Shown one piece after another: positions 7,536-15,137 of a DNA stretch of 58,573 bases (position 1 is the first letter of the stretch; every line of letters starts with the position of its first letter). Made by a program: the position numbers and the translations under genes. The notes under the pieces were generated by a model. The model was given only the letters and a program-made list of their open reading frames with translations. It had not been told where the DNA came from and ran no database searches. The stretch is from Nodosilinea sp. WJT8-NPBG4. Lineage in GTDB: Bacteria > Cyanobacteriota > Cyanobacteriia > Phormidesmidales > Phormidesmidaceae. Where the stretch lies: the NCBI GenBank assembly GCA_019359285.1, contig JAHHHQ010000069.1, positions 1-58,573 on the forward strand, read 5' to 3'.

Positions 7536-8597
7536 ATGACCGCAGTGAACCAGGTACCTTTGTTGCTCCGCGCTGCTCGCCACGAAGCGCTAGAGCGTCC
7601 GCCGGTGTGGATGATGCGTCAGGCGGGTCGCTACATGCAGGTGTACCGCGATTTGCGCGACAAGTATCCGTCCTTTCGCGATCGCTCTGAGAACGCCGAC
7701 TTGGCTATCGAGATCTCGCTCCAGCCCTGGCGCGCCTTTCGCCCTGATGGGGTGATTATGTTCTCCGACATTTTGACGCCGCTACCGGGCATGGGCATTC
7801 CCTTCGACATCATTGAGAGCAAGGGGCCAATCATTGAGCCGCCCATTCGTACCCAGGCTCAGATCGACGCGGTGCATGAGCTGGATCCTGAAACGGCGCT
7901 GCCCTACATTCGTACCATTCTGCAAACCCTGCGCCAGGAAGTCGGCAACGCCGCCGCCGTACTGGGCTTTGTGGGGTCTCCCTGGACGTTGGCAGCCTAC
8001 GCGGTGGAGGGCAAGACCTCCAAGAGCTACACCAACATCAAGGGCATGGCCTTTAGCGAGCCCGCCATGCTGCACACCCTGCTGGGCAAGCTGGCCGACA
8101 ATATCGCCACCTACGTGCGCTACCAAATCGACTGCGGCGCTCAGGTAGTGCAGCTGTTTGACTCCTGGGCTGGGCAGCTTAGCCCCATGGACTACCGCAC
8201 CTTTGCTCTGCCCTACCAGCAGCGGGTGGTGCAGCAGGTGAAGCAGACCCACCCCGACACCCCCCTCATTCTCTACATCAGCGGTAGCGCTGGTGTGTTT
8301 GACCTGATGGGTGAGTCTGGAGTTGACATCGTCAGCGTGGACTGGACGATGGACATGGCTGAGGCCCGCCGCCGCTTAGGCCCCAACATTGGGGTGCAGG
8401 GTAATATCGACCCGGCGATTTTGTTTGGTTCCCAAGATCTGATTCGCGATCGCATCCTTGACACCATCAAAAAAGCAGGCAATCGCGGCCACATTCTCAA
8501 CCTGGGCCACGGCATTTTGCCCGGCACTCCCGAAGAGAACGCTGCCTACTTCTTTGAAACCGCCAAAAACATCGACAAGCTGTTGGCAACTGTTTAG
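7536..8597 (+). CDS. hemE: Uroporphyrinogen decarboxylase
   Basis: Removes four carboxyl groups from uroporphyrinogen III to give coproporphyrinogen III, a shared step of heme, chlorophyll and bilin synthesis. The product, about 353 residues, shows the two family signatures: PPVWMMRQAGRYM near the N-terminus and GFVGSPWTLAAYAVEG in the middle. FSDILTPLPGMG supplies a conserved active-site Asp. A TTG at 7521 lies in frame, but the ATG at 7536 begins the usual cyanobacterial start MTAVNQVPLLLRAAR and is preferred. It stands alone on the plus strand; a short repeat-rich spacer follows. It supplies the tetrapyrroles also needed by the nearby bilin-lyase product. Confidence 0.97.
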   Translation: MTAVNQVPLLLRAARHEALERPPVWMMRQAGRYMQVYRDLRDKYPSFRDRSENADLAIEISLQPWRAFRPDGVIMFSDILTPLPGMGIPFDIIESKGPIIEPPIRTQAQIDAVHELDPETALPYIRTILQTLRQEVGNAAAVLGFVGSPWTLAAYAVEGKTSKSYTNIKGMAFSEPAMLHTLLGKLADNIATYVRYQIDCGAQVVQLFDSWAGQLSPMDYRTFALPYQQRVVQQVKQTHPDTPLILYISGSAGVFDLMGESGVDIVSVDWTMDMAEARRRLGPNIGVQGNIDPAILFGSQDLIRDRILDTIKKAGNRGHILNLGHGILPGTPEENAAYFFETAKNIDKLLATV

Positions 8598-8632
8598 AGC
8601 AGCGCCATAGAGGACTGTTGGAGGAGGGGTGC

Positions 8633-8696
8633 AGGGTTTAAGGTTTAAGGTACAAGGTTTGAAAAGCCTTGAACTCTAAACTTTGAACTTTGAGCC
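8633..8696. repeat. GGTTTAAGGTTTAAGG-type hairpin repeat after hemE
   Basis: The spacer holds tandem AGGTTTA/AGGTTTG heptamers followed by inverted relatives (CTTGAACTCTAAACTTTGAAC), so the two halves can fold into an imperfect hairpin. A second member of the same kind lies at 14894-14937. Its placement just after a stop codon suggests a role in transcript ends (inference). Confidence 0.55.
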
Positions 8697-8705
8697 CCTT
8701 TTCCT

Positions 8706-9491
8706 ATGCTCTCCCTTACCCAGGGCCATCTACGCCTGCTGGAAATCTGCCCCCGGCGCTACCAATACACCTATCTGGAGCACCACACGGCACCCATGGA
8801 TCCTGCTATGGCGGAGCGGCAGCGGTGGGGCACTGAGTTTCACCGGGTGATGCAGCAGCGAGATCTGGGCCTGCCCGTCGATGACTTGTTAAAAAAAGAC
8901 GCTGCCCTAGAGGCGGCGGTACATAGTTTACTGGCCGCTGCGCCAGAGCTATTTTTGCCCCAGGCCGATGGCTTTCGCCAAAGCGAGCACCGCCGCACCC
9001 TGGCCTTTAACGGCTATGGGCTAACCGCCATATATGACCTGCTGGTGATGGGGCCGACCAGCGGCCAAATTGTCGATTGGAAGACCTACCAAAACCCGCC
9101 TCAGCTGGCTCAGCTAGCCCAAGATTGGCAGACTCGCCTCTACCTCTATCTGTTGGTCGAAACCAGCCACCTGGCCCCTGAGCAGGTGACAATGACCTAC
9201 TGGTTTGTCGCTCCTCCGACGGCTCAGGCCGCGTCTAAACCGCCCAGCAGTACCACCATTGCCTACACTGCCGCCCAGCACCGCCGCACCGAAGCCGACC
9301 TGCGACGGTTGACCGACACCCTGACCGCCTTGCTAGCCACTGAGAACGATCTGCCCAAGGTCGACCCGGCCCTAGGCTACTGTGCTCAGTGCCCGTTTGC
9401 GGTGCGCTGCCAGCGGTGGTCGGAGCGCTTTGGCCAGGAGGGGGTGATGACCTTGCCTGCGATCGCAGATATTGCCGAGGTGCCTCTATGA
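8706..9491 (+). CDS. PD-(D/E)XK nuclease with probable Fe-S cysteines (RecB/Cas4-like)
   Basis: A 261-residue protein with a RecB-family nuclease core: RWGTEFHRVMQQ (His motif), AIYDLLV (catalytic Asp), IVDWKTY (the D/E-x-K motif) and an alpha-helix with WQTRLYLYLL. Four cysteines are placed as in Cas4 and AddB Fe-S nucleases: Cys15 in EICPRRYQY, and Cys226, Cys229 and Cys235 in CAQCPFAVRC. By family knowledge such enzymes process DNA ends with a 4Fe-4S cluster holding the fold together. There is no CRISPR array, helicase or Cas gene nearby, so it is a free-standing nuclease of repair or unknown type. ATG at 8706 puts Cys15 at the usual distance from the start. Confidence 0.82.
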   Translation: MLSLTQGHLRLLEICPRRYQYTYLEHHTAPMDPAMAERQRWGTEFHRVMQQRDLGLPVDDLLKKDAALEAAVHSLLAAAPELFLPQADGFRQSEHRRTLAFNGYGLTAIYDLLVMGPTSGQIVDWKTYQNPPQLAQLAQDWQTRLYLYLLVETSHLAPEQVTMTYWFVAPPTAQAASKPPSSTTIAYTAAQHRRTEADLRRLTDTLTALLATENDLPKVDPALGYCAQCPFAVRCQRWSERFGQEGVMTLPAIADIAEVPL

Positions 9492-9626
9492 GCCTATCCC
9501 TGAAGATATAAGGTCACGGAGTATCCACAATTACCCTCGTTTTCACCGTAATGCAGCGGTTAAGATCGGAGTTGTCGGTAGGCTGACCAAGGTCTTGCCC
9601 AATTTATCTTCAAGGGCGTTTTCTCG

Positions 9627-12458
9627 ATGACGCACCCCCTTTCTTTGCAGTCTATGGTGGCTATAGCCCAGCAGTGGCAGGCCTGCGAAGTTCGGTATCG
9701 CACCCTATTTAACTACGCTCAACTCGGCATCGTGCTGGCCAACGCCGAGAGCCACTACCTCGATGCCAACCCCGCTGCCTGCAAGATGTTTGGCTACAGC
9801 CGCGAGGAACTGATGAGGTTGCACGCCGCTGACCTGGCAGTGCAAACCATCGCAGCCGCCCTACAGGCCATCCACAGTGGAGTTGACTACCAGCACGAAT
9901 GGCAGTTTCGTCGCCGGGATGGCACCCTGTTTGCGGCGGAGGTGATCGCTACCCTGATGCCCGACGGCACGCTGCTGGGGCTGATTCGCGACCTGAGCGA
10001 TCGCAACCAGGCCCAGACCGACCGCGAATATTTAACTACTATGATTGCGACCTCTCCCGACGCAATCGTTGGCAAAGACTTAAATGGCATCGTCACCAGC
10101 TGGAATGGGGGGGCAGAAAACCTGTTCGGCTATGCCGCCGCCGAGATGATTGGCACCTCAATCACCCGGATTATTCCTGAGTCCCGACGCCAGGAGGAAG
10201 TTTTTATTTTAGAACGTCTCCGTCGGGGTGAGCGGGTAGAACAGCTGGAGACTCAGCGACACGCGAAGGACGGGCGCCTAATCGATGTCTCGGTTACTGT
10301 GTGGCCAGTTTTCAGCGCTAGCGGAGCGATTATTGGCGCTGCAAAAATTGCTCGCGACATTACTGCGCTGAAGGCGCGAGAACGAGAACTGGCCCGGATG
10401 TCGAGGCTCTACGCAGCCCTGAGTGAGATCAACCAGGCAATTGTCTGGGCCACCGATCGCGACCAGCTTTTTCAAAAGGTGTGTCAGGTGCTGGTAGACG
10501 ATGGCGGCTTCCGCATGGCCTGGATTGGGTGGCACTGCACAGACCTAGACAGGCTAGAGCCGGTGGCGGCCTACGGCGACGACGGCAGCCTGGTGCCCAG
10601 CCTGCTGGCCATCGACCAGGGCCAGTCACCAGCGTCTGATCGGTCGGTTGGCTTGGCCGCGATCGCATTGCGATCGCACCAGCCCTATATCTGCAACGAT
10701 GCCCTCAACGACCCGGCCACCAGCGCCTGGCGCGGCGCGATCGCCCACGGCAAGTTTCGAGCCTTAGCCCACTTTCCGATTTGGGCAGATGATGCCGTAG
10801 CGGGGGTGCTCAACGTCTACGCTGAGCACCCCAATATCTTTCACGACAAAGAGATCGCCCTGCTCAAAGAAGCCGCTAGTGATCTCTCCTTTGCTCTCAA
10901 AACCTTTGCCCGAGACGCGGCCCGCCGTCAGGCCGAGCAGGCCCTTCGCGACGAAAAGCGGTTTGCCGACATCATGATCGAGAGCATGCCCGGCATTCTC
11001 TACTTCTACGACACCGAGGGGCACTTCCTGCGCTGGAACCAAACCTTTGAGCAAGTCTCGGGCTACTCTGCCGACGAAATTGCTCAGATGCATCCGCTCG
11101 ACTTCTTTGCAGATGACGATAGAGCAAGATTAGAGCAGCGCATTGGGCAGATGTTTACCAACGGTGAGTCTTCCGTCGAGGCAGACTTTGTTTCTAAGGA
11201 CGGCACCACTATCCCCTATTTTTTTACCGGGCAGCGCGTTCAGTTTGAGAACACCTGGTGCCTGGTGGGGGTTGGTATCGATATTTCGGAGCGGCGGCGG
11301 GCCGCAACCCGGTTGGCCGAAAGCGAGCGCAAATACCGTGAACTGGTTGAGCATGCCAACAGCATCATTCTGCGGTGGAACTCCGATGGATGCATTACCT
11401 TTCTCAATGAGTACGGCCAGCGCTTCTTTGGCTACAGCGAAGCCGAAATCCTCGGTCGCCACGTGATGACAACCATCGTGCCCCCTACCGAAAGCAGCGG
11501 CCGCGACCTACAGCAGTTAATTGCCGATATCTGCGCCAACCCTAGCGCCTTTGAGCAAAACATCAACGAAAATGTGCGTCGCGATGGCCGGCGCGTCTGG
11601 GTGGCCTGGACTAACCGCGTTGAGTTTGATGCCGAGGGGCGAGTGGTCGAAATTCTCAGCATTGGCACCGACATGACTGCCCGCAAGCAGGCCGAGGCCG
11701 AGCGCGAAAAGCGGCATCGGGCTGAGGCGGCCGATCGCATCAAATCGGCCTTCCTCGCCACCATGAGCCACGAGCTGCGCACCCCGCTAAACTCAATTAT
11801 TGGCTTTACGGGCATTATCTTGCAGGGGCTAGCTGGGCCACTCAACGCAGAGCAGAGCAAGCAGCTGGCCATGGTGCGTGTCAGCGCCCGCCACCTGCTG
11901 GCCCTAGTCAACGACGTGCTCGATATTTCTAAAATTGAAGCTGGACAGCTCGAGGTGGCCCGCGAGCCCTTTGACCTGCGCCAGTCGATTGTCAAAGTGT
12001 TGGCAATTGTGCAGCCCCAGGCTGAGGTTAAAGGGTTAAATCTGCGCATTGAGGTGGCCCCCACCCTGGGGGAAGCCTTGACCGACCAGCGGCGGTTTGA
12101 GCAGATTTTGCTCAACCTGCTGAGCAATGCCATCAAATTTACCGATCGCGGCGAAGTTACCCTGACGGCAGAATTGGTCTGTGACCCCCCTGGGGCTGGT
12201 GCTGCCCCAGCGACGCTGTGCCTACGGGTAGCTGATACGGGTATAGGCATCAAGGCTGAGGACTTGCTCGCTTTGTTTCAGCCCTTTCGGCAGATCGATA
12301 CGGGGCTAGCGCGCACCCATGAGGGCACGGGGCTGGGCCTGGCAATCTGTCGCCGCCTGGTTGAGCTCATGGGGGGCACCATTCAGGTCGAGAGCAACTG
12401 GGGTAGGGGCAGCACCTTTACCGTAATGCTGCCACTGCGAGCACCGGAGGCACCATGA
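9627..12458 (+). CDS. Multi-PAS/GAF sensor histidine kinase
   Basis: A 943-residue soluble kinase without visible membrane helices. Domains in order: PAS (about 22-130), PAS (135-255), GAF (265-425), PAS (445-560), PAS (570-690), HisKA with the phosphorylated His in ATMSHELRTPLNSIIGF (about 710-727), and HATPase_c with LLNLLSNAIKFTD, DTGIGI and GTGLGLAICRRL. It would autophosphorylate in response to ligands bound in the PAS/GAF modules; I do not see the conserved bilin-binding Cys of a cyanobacteriochrome. Its stop overlaps the next gene's start by 4 bases (ATGA), so it is translationally coupled to the response regulator. The first of three phosphorelay genes. Confidence 0.93.
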   Translation: MTHPLSLQSMVAIAQQWQACEVRYRTLFNYAQLGIVLANAESHYLDANPAACKMFGYSREELMRLHAADLAVQTIAAALQAIHSGVDYQHEWQFRRRDGTLFAAEVIATLMPDGTLLGLIRDLSDRNQAQTDREYLTTMIATSPDAIVGKDLNGIVTSWNGGAENLFGYAAAEMIGTSITRIIPESRRQEEVFILERLRRGERVEQLETQRHAKDGRLIDVSVTVWPVFSASGAIIGAAKIARDITALKARERELARMSRLYAALSEINQAIVWATDRDQLFQKVCQVLVDDGGFRMAWIGWHCTDLDRLEPVAAYGDDGSLVPSLLAIDQGQSPASDRSVGLAAIALRSHQPYICNDALNDPATSAWRGAIAHGKFRALAHFPIWADDAVAGVLNVYAEHPNIFHDKEIALLKEAASDLSFALKTFARDAARRQAEQALRDEKRFADIMIESMPGILYFYDTEGHFLRWNQTFEQVSGYSADEIAQMHPLDFFADDDRARLEQRIGQMFTNGESSVEADFVSKDGTTIPYFFTGQRVQFENTWCLVGVGIDISERRRAATRLAESERKYRELVEHANSIILRWNSDGCITFLNEYGQRFFGYSEAEILGRHVMTTIVPPTESSGRDLQQLIADICANPSAFEQNINENVRRDGRRVWVAWTNRVEFDAEGRVVEILSIGTDMTARKQAEAEREKRHRAEAADRIKSAFLATMSHELRTPLNSIIGFTGIILQGLAGPLNAEQSKQLAMVRVSARHLLALVNDVLDISKIEAGQLEVAREPFDLRQSIVKVLAIVQPQAEVKGLNLRIEVAPTLGEALTDQRRFEQILLNLLSNAIKFTDRGEVTLTAELVCDPPGAGAAPATLCLRVADTGIGIKAEDLLALFQPFRQIDTGLARTHEGTGLGLAICRRLVELMGGTIQVESNWGRGSTFTVMLPLRAPEAP

Positions 12459-12841
12459 AAACGATTCTGCTGATCGAAGACAACCCCCAAAACCGCTATC
12501 TGGTGGAATTTTTGCTGAAGCAGCGGGGCTACAACGTCCTTCATGCCGAAACCGGCCTCCAGGGGCTCGAGCTAGCGGCGATCGCCCGCCCTGACCTGAT
12601 TTTGCTCGACATTCAGCTACCCGGCATGGATGGCTATGCCGTAGCCCACGCCCTCAAGAGCGACCCGCAGCTCAACGCAATCCCCATTGTGGCGGTGACC
12701 TCCTACGCCATGGTGGGCGATCGCGAAAAATGCCTGGCCGCCGGAGCCGAAGGCTACATCGAAAAACCCATCGACCCCGAATCGTTCGGCGACGAGGTGG
12801 AGCGGTTCTTCCCCACCACTCCAGGAGATGTTGCCCCATGA
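12455..12841 (+). CDS. Single-domain response regulator (CheY/DivK-like)
   Basis: A 128-residue receiver domain with no output domain. The acidic pair is in LLIEDNPQNR, the phosphorylated Asp in LILLDIQLPGMDGYAV (about residue 53), the conserved Thr/Ser in VAVTSYAM and the Lys in YIEKPIDP. The N-P-Q-N and GMDGY pattern resembles DivK-type regulators that pass phosphate between kinases. Start and stop overlap both neighbours by 4 bases, so it very likely works as the carrier between the two kinases that flank it. Confidence 0.93.
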   Translation: MKTILLIEDNPQNRYLVEFLLKQRGYNVLHAETGLQGLELAAIARPDLILLDIQLPGMDGYAVAHALKSDPQLNAIPIVAVTSYAMVGDREKCLAAGAEGYIEKPIDPESFGDEVERFFPTTPGDVAP

Positions 12842-14907
12842 GTCAGGTGCTGGTTGTTGACGATAACTTTGAGAATCTCTACCTGCTGCGCATGCTGCTT
12901 CAGGGCCATGGCTACACCGTAGAAGAAGCCCGCCACGGGGCGGAAGCCTTAGCTAAAGCCCGCCAACAGCCCCCCATCTTGGTCATCTCTGACCTGCTGA
13001 TGCCGGTGATGGATGGCTACACCCTGCTGCGCCAGTGGAAGGCTGACGACCAGCTCAAGGCCGTTCCCTTTATGGTTTACACCGCTACCTATACCGACGT
13101 TAAGGATGAGCGTCTAGCCTTTGACCTGGGAGCCGACGCCTTTTTAGTCAAGCCTGCTGAACCCGAGGCGTTAATGGCTAGCATCACGGCTCTACTGGCC
13201 GACCCCGACCCGGCCCAGTCCTCGGTGCGCCAGCCCCAGCTTGAAGAAAATGCTCTGCTCAAAAACTACAGCGAGGCCCTGTTTCGCAAGCTGGAGAAAA
13301 AGGTCGAGAGCCTACAGCAGACCAACCGGCGACTAGAGGCCGAAATTGCCGAACGCAAACGCACTGAGGCCGCCCTGCGCGCCAGCGAAGCCCGCTACCG
13401 CCAACTATTTCAGGCCATCACTGACCCTTTGCTGGTCTACGATCGCACCACTCTGGCCTGCCTAGCCGTCAACGATGCTGCCGTAGCTGAGTATGGTTAC
13501 AGCCGCGACGAGTTTTTGACCATGACCCTGCAAGCTATTTATCTCCCCGAGGATGTGCCCGCTTTAATGGAGCGATTGGCTCAGTCAGGCTCATCCCTTG
13601 AACGTCGCGGTGTCTGGCGCCACCAAAAGAAAACTGGGGAGATCATCAGTGTTGAGATCTCTGCCTACGGTCTAATCTTCGCCGATCGCTCCGCCTGGTT
13701 GGTGCAGGCCCGCAACGTCACCGAGCAGCAGCAGCTCGAAGAACAGTTTCGTCAGGCCCAACAAATGGAGGCCATTGGTCGGCTGGCGGGGGGTATTGCC
13801 CATGACTTTAATAACCTGATCACGGTAATTAAAGGCTACAGCGAGCTTTTGCAGAACCGTATTCCCGCCGATGCTGCTGCTGTCGAGTTGCTGGGTGAAA
13901 TTTACCAGGCGGGCGAGCGGGCCGGCACGTTGACCCATCAGCTGCTGGCCTTTAGCCGTCAGCAGGTGCTAGCCCCCCAAGCGCTCAACCTCAACACCGT
14001 GGTTAGCAAGACCGAAACCATGCTGCGCCGCCTAATTGGCGAAGACATTATTTTAACTACTGCCCTGAGCCCTACCCTCGGCCCGATTAAAGCTGACCCA
14101 GGCCAGATCGAGCAGGTGTTGATGAACCTGGCAGTCAATGCCCGCGACGCCATGCCCCAGGGTGGCACCCTTACCCTAGCCACCCAGCCCGTGCGGCTAG
14201 ACGAATCCCAATGCCGCAGGGTGGCCGACCTGAGCTCCGGCGACTACGTGCTGCTAACAGTGAGCGACAACGGCTGCGGCATCGATGCTGCAACCCAGGC
14301 CAAAATGTTTGAGCCCTTTTTTACCACCAAGCCTGTGGGCAAGGGTACCGGCCTGGGCCTGGCCACAGTACACGGCATTGTCAAACAGTCGGGCGGCCAC
14401 ATCGCGGTAGAAAGTGTGGTGGGCCAAGGTACGAGGTTTCAGATCTACCTGCCGCTGGTGGCTGAGCCGGTACCTGAAGGGCGATCGCCGGGGCGATCGC
14501 GCACCCTGCCCCAGGGCACCGAAACCATCTTAGTAGTCGAAGACGAAGACGCCGTGCGTGCCCTAGAAATTCACATTTTGCAGCGGTGTGGCTACCGGGT
14601 ACTAGAGGCCGCCAATGGCCAAGCGGCTCTGCATCTGGTCGAGCATGCGCCCGGCCCCATTCACCTGCTGATGTCCGATGTAGTGATGCCCCACTTGGGG
14701 GGACGCGAACTGGCCGCCCAGGTAACCCGCACCCATCCCCACTGCAAAGTGCTGTTTCTCTCGGGCTATACCGACGATGCCGTGATTCACCACGGCGTCT
14801 CAAAGGCCGACGTAGCTTTTTTGCAAAAGCCCTTTACCCCATCGGCACTGGCTCAAAAAGTGCGGCAGGTGTTGGATGGGATGCAGGGTAAAGGGTTTAA
14901 GGTCTAG
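12838..14907 (+). CDS. Hybrid kinase: receiver - PAS - HisKA - ATPase - receiver
   Basis: About 689 residues from the ATG at 12838, which overlaps the previous stop (ATGA); a longer in-frame extension to 12730 would overlap the regulator gene and lacks sense. Order: receiver (about 1-120, ISDLLMPVMDGYTLL), coiled coil (about 140-185), PAS (185-300), HisKA with GGIAHDFNNLITVIKGYSEL (His near 322), HATPase_c with LMNLAVNARDAMPQGG and GTGLGLATVHGIV, and a C-terminal receiver with LLMSDVVMPHLGG. The HDFNN box is of the NtrB-like type common in hybrid kinases. The last codons (GKGFKV) lie inside an intergenic-type repeat. The target of the relay is not in the window. Confidence 0.93.
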   Translation: MSQVLVVDDNFENLYLLRMLLQGHGYTVEEARHGAEALAKARQQPPILVISDLLMPVMDGYTLLRQWKADDQLKAVPFMVYTATYTDVKDERLAFDLGADAFLVKPAEPEALMASITALLADPDPAQSSVRQPQLEENALLKNYSEALFRKLEKKVESLQQTNRRLEAEIAERKRTEAALRASEARYRQLFQAITDPLLVYDRTTLACLAVNDAAVAEYGYSRDEFLTMTLQAIYLPEDVPALMERLAQSGSSLERRGVWRHQKKTGEIISVEISAYGLIFADRSAWLVQARNVTEQQQLEEQFRQAQQMEAIGRLAGGIAHDFNNLITVIKGYSELLQNRIPADAAAVELLGEIYQAGERAGTLTHQLLAFSRQQVLAPQALNLNTVVSKTETMLRRLIGEDIILTTALSPTLGPIKADPGQIEQVLMNLAVNARDAMPQGGTLTLATQPVRLDESQCRRVADLSSGDYVLLTVSDNGCGIDAATQAKMFEPFFTTKPVGKGTGLGLATVHGIVKQSGGHIAVESVVGQGTRFQIYLPLVAEPVPEGRSPGRSRTLPQGTETILVVEDEDAVRALEIHILQRCGYRVLEAANGQAALHLVEHAPGPIHLLMSDVVMPHLGGRELAAQVTRTHPHCKVLFLSGYTDDAVIHHGVSKADVAFLQKPFTPSALAQKVRQVLDGMQGKGFKV

Positions 14908-14937
14908 GGAACAGTTGTTTACCTGGGGCCTTAAACC
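14894..14937. repeat. GGTTTAAGG/CCTTAAACC hairpin overlapping a gene end
   Basis: GGTTTAAGG (14894-14902) is a perfect reverse complement of CCTTAAACC (14929-14937). The left arm codes for the last residues of the hybrid kinase and the right arm is intergenic. It is related to the repeat at 8633-8696 and may help end the phosphorelay transcript. Confidence 0.5.
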
Positions 14938-15137
14938 TTCAGGCTCTCCCGTTACAGATCGACAATACCAGGCACAAAACTTCAATAGGTGAACTTTCTA
15001 GAACCTGATCAAGCAGGGGGTTAAGGTCGCGTTAATCTGGGGTTAGACACAGCTGAGTCACTTCATATCAAGCTCGTCACGCCTTCAAGCTATAGGCTTT
15101 TCTCTACATGCCATCGCACCATGGCAAGGAGTTTATT

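Noticed and set aside
7782..8252. 156-residue minus-strand ORF opposite hemE
   Set aside because: hemE covers it with full family motifs; the antisense frame has no recognisable motif.
12730..12837. N-terminal extension of the hybrid kinase
   Set aside because: It is read from the response-regulator gene out of frame; the ATGA overlap at 12838 is the natural start.
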